A program made the translations under genes and the position numbers. A stretch of DNA of 43,355 bases. It comes from a virus. The stretch is from the IMG/VR virus record IMGVR_UViG_3300046817_000744, positions 1-43,355 of that record. One strand, 5' to 3'. Positions 37,546 to 43,355 of this stretch are shown here, in pieces; the stretch's first letter is position 1; every line of letters starts with the position of its first letter. Below the pieces are notes generated by a model. That model was not told the DNA's origin. It made no database searches and was given only the letters and a program-made list of their open reading frames with translations.

Positions 37546-39404
37546 GCGATCAACCTTCCGTCCTTGTGTACGCGTTTTGCGTCCTTCGACCAATATTTCA
37601 TAGCCACGGACTCCACTTTGATCCGGACGTGCCTTAGCCACGGCTCGGCGCCGAGAAGCATGAGCCTTTCCAGCTCCAAGGCTACCTCATGTTCCCAGCC
37701 AGCATCGCATTCCAAAATGAATTCATCGTGTACGAAATTAACGATCCGGGCGTTGGCTTGGTAGAGCACGGAATCCGGCTCCACGTAGCACGCTCGCATG
37801 ATCAACCAACCGGCCGTCTTAGCTATATCCGAGCCCGGGCCTTGGAACATGATGTTGCATGCCTCTGTGAAGCAGCAACGGCCGCGCGCGCGGTTGGAGT
37901 ATGGGAGAACTACCGGTTCTCCAGAGTCAACCAAGCGGGAGACATGCGAGAAGTAATCCGGCATGTCATACCAGCGATCGAACCACAACCGGCGGAGCTG
38001 GCGCGATTGGTCGATCGACACCTCCACGTTGTATGATTGCAAGGCGTAGCTAACGAACGTCTCCGCTCCACAACCTCCAGGAAATCCGAAGTTGGCAACC
38101 TTTGCGCTGTTTCGTGCGTTTTTGACCCAACCGAACATTTTATGATTTGGGTCCTTGTAAATGGCGAAGATCTCATCTTCGGGCCGTTGCAAGAGCGGCG
38201 GAACCATTTCCAGGTGCGGATCGCGGCCGGCGTTGAGTACGTCTCCCAACGTGCTCCGGCCGAAAAGGAAAAACATTGTCTCCGCCAGCGTGCACAACTC
38301 CAAGCCCGCATAGTCGCAAGCCACGAAAACGCGCAATGGCCGCGGAACGAAGCACTCTCGCAAGCCCGGCTTCCGTCTCACGTTTTGGATATTCGGTTGT
38401 TTGGACGACGTCCGGCCGCTCGTAAGGACGTGTTCAATCCGTGTGTGGATAGGCCATCGCACGCCGGCCAAGAGCGTTGGAACGTCCGTGGAGAGGACTT
38501 TGGCAAGCGCGCTGAATTCAGAATACTTGACCAGATCCTTGCTCCCGCTCTTAGCGCAAGCCACGCGCGATGTGGAAATTTCATCGCCCTTGGTCCTCGG
38601 CGGAGACTCGCCTTGTGCTTCGTAGGCTTTGGCTAGCATCTCCCTCGCTCGGTTTACGTTCCGGCTTCCGGGTTCGATCTGTCCTTTGCGCGGGCCGCTC
38701 TTGAGTGTGTGATCTGGCCGGAGCAAGCCAACGGCCCGAAGGTCCGCCGCCACGATCTCTTTCTCCGCGCGAGTCTTCCGAGCGAAATCCTCCACGCCCT
38801 TCGGGTTGGTGCAAATTCCCCAAACGGTCATGAGCTGCAACCAAAACGCGGCCCGTGCTTGGAAGATGTGATCCGGGCACATGGGCATAAATTCATCCTG
38901 GACTAGGCGGACGTCGAACGTGATCCGGGCGTCTGTCTTTGCGTAGGTCTTGGCTGATTCCGGCCACTGCTCGATCGGGATGTGCATCAACTCGCCGAAG
39001 CGCGCTTGCCATTCCGCGTTGACCTTGCGCCCTATCCTATGCCGTTGGGCCAGATCGTCCAGGTTGTATTTGATTTTTAGACTCTTTCCGGAGTCTTCGT
39101 CGTCGTCAAAACCGCCAAGGATTCCCGCATAGTTGTCCTGTAGTTTTTGAACCGTCAGGACATCCTGGATCCGGTCTTCTTCGTACGCCCTGACGATTGC
39201 CGGGAGCGTGTCCGGCCACGTTGCAGCAATTGCCGCAAAGTCATAGGCACCGTGCGCCGTGACCAGCGTGGGGACCGTGAGCAACTCTCGCGGGAAGTCT
39301 CGGAGCAGGTACGTGCTCCCGGCATCCGCGACGGAGACGCAAGCAACCGGAGGCGCCATGCAATGCGGCCCAAAGGCTACGGTTTCGGTATCGAACGAGA
39401 GCAC
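37536..39404 (-). CDS. Family A DNA polymerase with 3'-5' exonuclease
   Basis: A 622-aa replicative polymerase. Exonuclease motifs: FDTET (4-8), HGAYDFAAI (50-58) and YAKTD (153-157). Polymerase motif A is VACDYAGLELCTLA (Asp363, Glu368). Motif B is RNSAKVANFGFPGG (Arg430, Lys434, Phe438) and motif C is VHDE (556-559). Motif A reads DYAGLEL instead of the common DYSQIEL, and motif B has GFPGG where many have GxxYG. All catalytic acids remain. The gene is shorter than bacterial Pol I, as in phages. The GTG at 39404 is the likely start. Confidence 0.93.
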   Translation of the reverse strand: MLSFDTETVAFGPHCMAPPVACVSVADAGSTYLLRDFPRELLTVPTLVTAHGAYDFAAIAATWPDTLPAIVRAYEEDRIQDVLTVQKLQDNYAGILGGFDDDEDSGKSLKIKYNLDDLAQRHRIGRKVNAEWQARFGELMHIPIEQWPESAKTYAKTDARITFDVRLVQDEFMPMCPDHIFQARAAFWLQLMTVWGICTNPKGVEDFARKTRAEKEIVAADLRAVGLLRPDHTLKSGPRKGQIEPGSRNVNRAREMLAKAYEAQGESPPRTKGDEISTSRVACAKSGSKDLVKYSEFSALAKVLSTDVPTLLAGVRWPIHTRIEHVLTSGRTSSKQPNIQNVRRKPGLRECFVPRPLRVFVACDYAGLELCTLAETMFFLFGRSTLGDVLNAGRDPHLEMVPPLLQRPEDEIFAIYKDPNHKMFGWVKNARNSAKVANFGFPGGCGAETFVSYALQSYNVEVSIDQSRQLRRLWFDRWYDMPDYFSHVSRLVDSGEPVVLPYSNRARGRCCFTEACNIMFQGPGSDIAKTAGWLIMRACYVEPDSVLYQANARIVNFVHDEFILECDAGWEHEVALELERLMLLGAEPWLRHVRIKVESVAMKYWSKDAKRVHKDGRLIAWG

Positions 39405-39407
39405 GGC

Positions 39408-39515
39408 TCACCTCACGGCATGCAATGTAACAAATGCGAAGAGCATCACCAGTAGTAGCAGCAATGCGAATCCTTCGAACACTGGCGGTTCGTTTTTGCC
39501 TCTCTCGACAATCAT
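39408..39515 (-). CDS. Single-span membrane miniprotein, 35 aa
   Basis: The ATG at 39515 overlaps the previous stop (TGATG) and the frame ends 4 bases before the polymerase GTG. The protein is MIVERGKNEPPVFEG followed by one hydrophobic span (FALLLLLVMLFAFVTL) and a short HAVR tail. The tight coupling on both sides and the clean membrane span suggest a real gene. No function can be named. Confidence 0.55.
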   Translation of the reverse strand: MIVERGKNEPPVFEGFALLLLLVMLFAFVTLHAVR

Positions 39516-39769
39516 CAGAAAAGCCCGCGGTACTTGGGTGGGATACTCTCCCGGTACGCGTCCAGCGCTCCGCGGTAGAAGCGGAGAATCGACTCGGGAG
39601 GTACCGGGATCTTGCTGGCTGCGAAGCCTTCCGCCACGGACTGGATCCCGAGCAGGAACATGTGAACGAATGCGAAACCGATCAAGTCCTTGTCTTTGCT
39701 CGGCAAGCGCGCGATAGCCTCGGAGACGGCCTCTAGCTGAACCAAAACCTTTTCCGCTGTCTTGTCCAC
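39515..39769 (-). CDS. Hypothetical helical protein, 84 aa
   Basis: Starts at a GTG two bases after the stop of the MazG-like gene. It is helical throughout (EKVLVQLEAVSEAIARLPSKDKD; FVHMFLLGIQSVAEGFAASK; LRFYRGALDAYRESIPPKYRGLF in three segments). There are no motifs I recognise. It sits in the polymerase operon; an accessory replication role is only positional. Confidence 0.6.
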   Translation of the reverse strand: MDKTAEKVLVQLEAVSEAIARLPSKDKDLIGFAFVHMFLLGIQSVAEGFAASKIPVPPESILRFYRGALDAYRESIPPKYRGLF

Positions 39770-39771
39770 GG

Positions 39772-40101
39772 TTAGATCTTCTTCCCGCCGTGCTTGAACG
39801 GCCGTAAATCGTTGTAACTCAATTTAAGGGAGATCGCGCGCTCTAGGTCAATTCCGTGTTTACCGCAAAAATGAGCAATGCGGATCACGACGTCGGCCAG
39901 CTCGATCGGGATGCCTAGCGGTTTATGCCCGTCGACGTTGCAGGTGTAGATCTCATCCGGCCGACGGCCGTTGCGGTACTCCTCCAACGCTTCGGAAATC
40001 TCCGAATGCATCAAAGCGAAGTCCTCGCCGATCGTGGCGTTCGTGAATCCCTTTGCTTTCGCGATAGTGAATGCGTCTTGAATAAGATGGTCGATGCGCA
40101 T
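39772..40101 (-). CDS. MazG-like nucleotide pyrophosphohydrolase
   Basis: A 109-aa all-alpha NTP-PPase. The metal-binding acids are in place: LMHSEISEALEEYR (Glu34, Glu37, with Glu41) and IPIELADVVIRI (Glu67, Asp70). Phage MazG-like enzymes hydrolyse nucleotides and may counter the stringent response or clean the dNTP pool. The ATG at 40101 has AGGAG seven bases upstream. It is the first gene of the polymerase unit, downstream of the tRNA region. Confidence 0.87.
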   Translation of the reverse strand: MRIDHLIQDAFTIAKAKGFTNATIGEDFALMHSEISEALEEYRNGRRPDEIYTCNVDGHKPLGIPIELADVVIRIAHFCGKHGIDLERAISLKLSYNDLRPFKHGGKKI

Positions 40102-40267
40102 TTGGTTCTCCTCTAGAAAATCAGAGCAGAGGTAGCAGTGTCGGATCTCCGGACAGAAACCGCAAAAATGCCCGGGTCAACTCCTAGTCCAGTGTTTGAA
40201 CGCTGGCGCGGTTAGGCTTCGCGATATTCTCAAGGCTACACGGACGCTCGCGGATCCTCTGCTCCGG
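40102..40267 (-). other. Untranslated leader before the MazG-like gene
   Basis: The 166 bases between the tRNA-Gln and the MazG-like start hold the ribosome binding site and a TTGACC at about 40177 without a convincing -10. No gene or clear structure is seen. It may be a processed leader of the tRNA-containing transcript. Confidence 0.5.
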
Positions 40268-40338
40268 TTCCCTGCCGTGGATTCGAACCACGTTATCCCG
40301 GGTCAAAGCCGGGCGCTCTGCCGTTGAGCTAGCAGGGA
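40268..40338 (-). tRNA. tRNA-Gln (anticodon UUG)
   Basis: A complete 71-nt cloverleaf. The acceptor TCCCTGC/GCAGGGA is followed by A73, and the D stem is GCTC/GAGC. The anticodon stem CCCGG/CCGGG has loop CTTTGAC (anticodon TTG at 40304-40306). The T arm is CGTGG-TTCGAAT-CCACG. CCA is not encoded (CCG follows). It reads CAA and, by wobble, CAG codons. The phage uses many CAA codons, so the tRNA may compensate for a host preference. Confidence 0.93.
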
Positions 40339-40369
40339 AAAGCGCTCCGTATGGCCGGAGCAACGCCTT

Positions 40370-40494
40370 TGGCTGCGGTAGGATTTGAACCTCACGGTGC
40401 CCACGTCCGGGCGCGAATCCGGACGCTTTGACCTCTCCTTTCCCGGTTGCCGTCCCGGGCTATGAAGTCTCCCGGCTAGGAGACCTGCGCAGCC
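40370..40494 (-). ncRNA. tRNA-like RNA with an oversized middle, 125 nt
   Basis: A perfect 7-bp acceptor-like helix (GGCTGCG with CGCAGCC) closes the element, followed by A. A T-arm-like GGTTCAAATCC lies just before the 3' strand. After the 5' strand comes a strong GTCTCC/GGAGAC hairpin where a D arm would be. The middle of about 70 nt, instead of one anticodon arm, has two further hairpins (CCCGG/CCGGG and CGTCCGG/CCGGACG). No 7-base anticodon loop with T33 is evident. It may be a tRNA with an insertion, a class II-like tRNA with abnormal arms, or a tRNA-derived regulatory RNA. Confidence 0.55.
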
Positions 40495-40500
40495 AAACTT

Positions 40501-41208
40501 TCAGCCGGTCACGCCGGCAGGAAGGAGCACCCAAGAATTGCTAGCAGCGTCCAGGTAGTGCCCATTCTGAACCGGCCTTCCGGTCCAAGGGTGCGCCGCG
40601 GGGGGCGGAGGCGGAGGCGGAGGAGCCGGAGCGCGCGGAGCGATACGCGCGGCCGTGGCCGGGGCCGGCCGGGCTTTGGGCTCTTCCCGCGAGCGCATAT
40701 CGTCAAGCACGGGTTGGAGCAGTGCGGCCCATTCACTCGGGCCACGGCCGTTGACCGGTACTTGCCAATTGTGGATCGTGAAGTCTCCGCCGTTTTTCTT
40801 GGTCTTGTGCGCAACCGTCCGGACGGAGAACGGTTCTCCGTGCAACGGGTTGTCTTCGCTCACGGCTGTGGCGATGAACGCCTCCGCGTAGTCTTGATAT
40901 TCCGCCAGCTCATTGCGGTTATTGGCGTTCACTCCCATCATCGCAACCGCGAAGCCGGCCATCGCACCCAACGCGATGTCTTCGTCCTTCGTGGACTGGA
41001 TCCACGTGCGCCGATCTCCCGGCTTCACGTCCGGATGCGTGCTCGTCTCTACGTTCAGCTCCACGACGAACGAGCCGGAACGATCCGCGATCAACATCCG
41101 TTCGATCGTCCCGGTGTACATTGCATCCGCGTACGGAAGGAACGCACCGCGGCCCGTGATCGGAGCCTTGCCAAGGCCGGCGAAAAACTTGTTAGAATTG
41201 AATCCCAT
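40501..41208 (-). CDS. Candidate ssDNA-binding / DUF669-like protein with polyproline tail
   Basis: A 235-aa protein. Residues about 20-160 look like an OB-type beta domain (YTGTIERMLIADRSGSFVVE; FSVRTVAHKTKKNGGDFTIHNW), similar in layout to DUF669-type phage proteins beside helicase genes, which are thought to bind single-stranded DNA. The tail has eight consecutive prolines, then AAHPWTGRPVQNGHYLDAAS. The polyproline tail and small C-terminal motif echo the nuclease fusion, so both may use the same partner. Assignment is tentative. Confidence 0.6.
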   Translation of the reverse strand: MGFNSNKFFAGLGKAPITGRGAFLPYADAMYTGTIERMLIADRSGSFVVELNVETSTHPDVKPGDRRTWIQSTKDEDIALGAMAGFAVAMMGVNANNRNELAEYQDYAEAFIATAVSEDNPLHGEPFSVRTVAHKTKKNGGDFTIHNWQVPVNGRGPSEWAALLQPVLDDMRSREEPKARPAPATAARIAPRAPAPPPPPPPPAAHPWTGRPVQNGHYLDAASNSWVLLPAGVTG

Positions 41209-41237
41209 ATTCTTATCCTCTTTCCTTTTTCTTGGTC

Positions 41238-43016
41238 CTAATCGTCATCATCAAGCAAAGGTTCGTGATACCTGTTATCGCCCGGGCCGGTGTGCGGCTT
41301 GGGATAAGACGGAGGAGCATAGCAAAGCTTTTGCTCCTGGCCAAGCGTTTGCTGCAAATTCGCCGCGTCTAGGCGACCTTGCTGTACTGCCTTTTGGTGC
41401 TCCAAACAACCGTGGAGCACGTCAAAGCTCACGGCATCCGAGGGTTGATAGTCCCGGTGTGTGCGCCCTAGAACCTGCTCCCATTGCATGCCGTTTGGAA
41501 ATGGCGAGGTTATCAGGTTTCGATCGAACAAGTGCTGTAGGTTTCGGCCTTCTCCGTTGCTATTGGCGGAGGCGATGATGCAGTCCTCCCGGGCGTGTTC
41601 AATGAACCGGCCGTTCTTGTCCAAGCCCTGCGCTCCGAAATAGGGAACGCCGGTCATGTCCGAAAGCTTGCGCGCGAAGTCCTTGTGCTCAGTCCACACG
41701 ATCGATCGCTGGGCTCCGCGCATCCACTCCGCACACACACGCAAGGCCACATCCGAGATCCATACCGGAACTGTATTGACCGGGAATCTCTCCTCCACGG
41801 TTTCCCAGTCTGTGAGGATCTTTGGAGCCGCATGCTTGATCGTGGAGAACGCGTCTTTCGGGTTGAACCACCTTTCTTCGAAATGAGAGTGGTCGTAGTG
41901 TCCGGCTTTGATTGCCCGGCGCATCGGATCTTGGGAGTCTAGGTCTCGCCGGTTGTACTTGATCAGATACCGGCAAACCTTGCCCCAACGTTGCCGCGGA
42001 ATGCTCCACCACTCGGGCGGCCGTGGATCCCACACCAGGTAGAAGCCAAGCGCGAGCTGGCGCGCGATGCGGCTTTGCGAGAGACCGTCCGGCTGGATCC
42101 AACCGTCCGGCGTTTCCGCATTCTTCCGGAGTTTCAGGAACGCTGCATCGATCTCCGGATTGTGCGGAATGTCGATATGTTTGATCGTGAGCGCGATCTC
42201 ATTGCCCTTGAGAGACACCGGCCGCGCTTCCGTCGTGCCCACGATTCCGGTAGTATCCCGGAACCGGCGTTGCAGTGCTTGACGGACCGTCTCCACGGAG
42301 ACCACCTCTCCAGGGTCAAGCAACGCCCGGAGATGACCAAGGCCCACGGACGGGTTGTCTTTCAGAGCATCCGCCCAATCCTTCAGCTCTTGGTAGTGAG
42401 TAGGAAGCGGATAGTTTTCGGGCGGAAGGCTCCACGCCATTGTGTGCGCGAAGTCTGCGATCGATCGCTTCATTGGCGTTCCGGTCATTTGGCAAACCCG
42501 GCAACCGTGCGCCTCGATGTACCTCCCGATCCTTTTCCCGGCTACACGCTGTAGCCTTTTAAGCTTGTGGCTTTCGTCGAAGATGATCAGGTCCGGCCGC
42601 ACCAACTCCAGAAACTTTTCGGATTGCGGCCGATCCAGCATTTCGTAGCTTTCGATCTGGAGGTGCCGAGGGATTCGCCAGTGCTCCGAGAGCGCGAACA
42701 TTTCGAGGCGTGTCTTTTCCCGGAGCTTGGCCGGGACAATCAATAACGGTCGCTTCGCGCACGTCACGGCCGATGCGAGCAGAGAGACCAAAGTCTTTCC
42801 GCCACCAACGCGAATCGGTCCGAACAATCCACCAAACGTCGCTAACTCATACAGCGCTTGACCTTGGACGGGCCGGAGCGCTTGCGTACCGCGCGCGGTT
42901 TTGAGCACGCGAGTTAGATCCGCCGCAATCTCGGTTCCGTCCCACGTCCGGCGTGGAATCTCCAAGATGCGACGAAGCTCGCTCGTGCGTTGAACCGCGC
43001 GCGGTGCACTAGCCAT
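41238..43016 (-). CDS. SNF2/SF2-type helicase
   Basis: A 592-aa protein with SF2 motifs: LRPVQGQAL (Q-like), GGGKT (71-75, motif I), IIFDESHKLK (145-154, motif II DESH), QMTGTPMKRS (176-185, motif III) and, towards the end, GEGRNLQHLFDRNL and QWEQVLGRTHR (motifs V and VI). DESH and the spacing point to the SNF2-like subgroup. Such phage helicases remodel DNA-protein complexes or drive recombination-dependent replication. The N-terminal 45 residues are basic. Its ATG lies two bases after the stop of the nuclease fusion. Confidence 0.9.
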   Translation of the reverse strand: MASAPRAVQRTSELRRILEIPRRTWDGTEIAADLTRVLKTARGTQALRPVQGQALYELATFGGLFGPIRVGGGKTLVSLLASAVTCAKRPLLIVPAKLREKTRLEMFALSEHWRIPRHLQIESYEMLDRPQSEKFLELVRPDLIIFDESHKLKRLQRVAGKRIGRYIEAHGCRVCQMTGTPMKRSIADFAHTMAWSLPPENYPLPTHYQELKDWADALKDNPSVGLGHLRALLDPGEVVSVETVRQALQRRFRDTTGIVGTTEARPVSLKGNEIALTIKHIDIPHNPEIDAAFLKLRKNAETPDGWIQPDGLSQSRIARQLALGFYLVWDPRPPEWWSIPRQRWGKVCRYLIKYNRRDLDSQDPMRRAIKAGHYDHSHFEERWFNPKDAFSTIKHAAPKILTDWETVEERFPVNTVPVWISDVALRVCAEWMRGAQRSIVWTEHKDFARKLSDMTGVPYFGAQGLDKNGRFIEHAREDCIIASANSNGEGRNLQHLFDRNLITSPFPNGMQWEQVLGRTHRDYQPSDAVSFDVLHGCLEHQKAVQQGRLDAANLQQTLGQEQKLCYAPPSYPKPHTGPGDNRYHEPLLDDDD

Positions 43017-43018
43017 CG

Positions 43019-43355
43019 CTAGATCAACTCCGTGAGCACGCCATACGCATCGGCCATCATGCGATGTGCTTCCGCGATCTTCTGGAGCGCGGCGCGCTTC
43101 GCGATCGTGTCCTCGCTCGGAGGCCTCCCGCCTTTCTTGGCCGGCTTGGTTTCGTCCGTGGGAGTTGCAACAATCGAAACGGTTGCAGTTTGCGACGGAA
43201 GCGGAACCGGCGCAACCGGAGGCGGAGGTGGAGCGGGAGGCGCAACCGGAGGCGGAGGCGGAGCGGGAGGCGCAACCGGAGGCGGAGGCGGAGCGGGAGG
43301 CGCAACCGGAGGCGGAGGCGGAGCGGGAGGCGCAACCGGCTCCGCGGGCTTGCCG
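43019..43355 (-). CDS. C-terminal part of the nuclease-polyproline fusion (continues from base 1)
   Basis: This is the same frame as the CDS at 1-1171, read after closing the circle. It contains the rest of the VAPPAPPPPP repeats, a linker (VAPVPLPSQTATVS), a basic KPAKKGGRPPSEDT segment and a final helix AALQKIAEAHRMMADAYGVL. The last helix is well formed and could be a dimerisation or docking element. The stop at 43019-43021 nearly touches the helicase start. Repeat number in the real genome is uncertain. Confidence 0.85.
   Translation of the reverse strand, partial: GKPAEPVAPPAPPPPPVAPPAPPPPPVAPPAPPPPPVAPPAPPPPPVAPVPLPSQTATVSIVATPTDETKPAKKGGRPPSEDTIAKRAALQKIAEAHRMMADAYGVLTELI
43216..43355. 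repeat. Terminal direct repeat and 30-bp tandem array (right copy)
   Basis: One variant unit (T in place of C at 43229), three perfect 30-bp units and the same 20-bp flank as at 121-140. It matches bases 1-140 with that single difference. Confidence 0.95.

Noticed and set aside
40175-40260. Third tRNA suggested by a GTTCAAAC loop near 40200
   Set aside because: The flanking T stem has a mismatch next to the loop and no acceptor pairing exists at the right distance.
43057-43335. Frame coding a long Leu/Arg repeat (LRLRLP)n
   Set aside because: It is another frame of the 30-bp array; the true frame gives VAPPAPPPPP and joins the nuclease on one side and a helix and stop on the other.
1-43355. 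Temperate lifestyle (integrase, att site, CI-like repressor)
   Set aside because: No recombinase motif, no core duplicated against a tRNA end and no repressor-operator module beyond small HTH proteins were found.

Overview
The window is a complete or near-complete genome of a tailed bacteriophage with a contractile (myovirus-type) tail. The first and last 140 bases are the same apart from one base, and one reading frame runs continuously across the two ends, so the contig closes into a circle of about 43.2 kb (43,215 bp if the 140-bp overlap is merged). I see no integrase, no lysogeny module and no cos-like end. The sequence fits a circularly permuted virulent phage, probably packaged by a headful mechanism (inference). 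Two predicted lipoproteins with lipoboxes suggest a Gram-negative host; nothing in the sequence names the host. The head and tail gene order (DUF1073 portal, gpF-like protein, DUF2213, cement protein, DUF2184 capsid, DUF4054, DUF3383 sheath, DUF3277 tube, short tape measure, compact baseplate) is the one I associate with small myoviruses such as the Burkholderia Bcep781 group; that comparison is from memory.

The circle has two transcriptional arms. The leftward arm (minus strand, 8.53 kb down to 1, then 43.36 kb down to 35.59 kb) carries DNA metabolism: a Fis-type HTH protein, a PrimPol-helicase, a DUF932 protein, a ParB-like protein, small hypotheticals, a Cas4/RecB-like iron-sulfur nuclease fused to a polyproline tail, an SNF2-like helicase, a candidate ssDNA-binding protein, tRNA-Gln(UUG), a tRNA-like RNA, a MazG-like pyrophosphohydrolase, a family A DNA polymerase, a RuvC-like resolvase, a DNA methyltransferase, a DUF7768-like protein and a lipoprotein with its own promoter. 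Most of these genes are coupled by ATGA or GTGA overlaps.

The rightward arm (plus strand, 8.99 to 35.59 kb) starts with small genes of unknown function. A 450-bp non-coding block of tandem repeats and three intrinsic terminators follows (10.6-11.04 kb). Next come two probable virion proteins, terminase, portal, head genes, sheath, tube, frameshifted tail chaperones, tape measure, baseplate, a membrane/lysis-like cluster and a tail fibre.

The two arms diverge at 8.53-8.99 kb from an AT-rich region enclosed by a roughly 100-bp imperfect inverted repeat with four iteron-like 14-mers. This is the best candidate for a replication origin and control region. The arms converge at 35.585-35.592 kb, where the two stop codons lie within 8 bp of each other.

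The most notable points are the nuclease-polyproline fusion with an internal start, the tandem RNA-like terminator cassettes, the origin-like inverted repeat, the textbook -1 frameshift in the tail chaperone gene, the 125-nt tRNA-like element, and the membrane protein with an embedded lipoprotein start.
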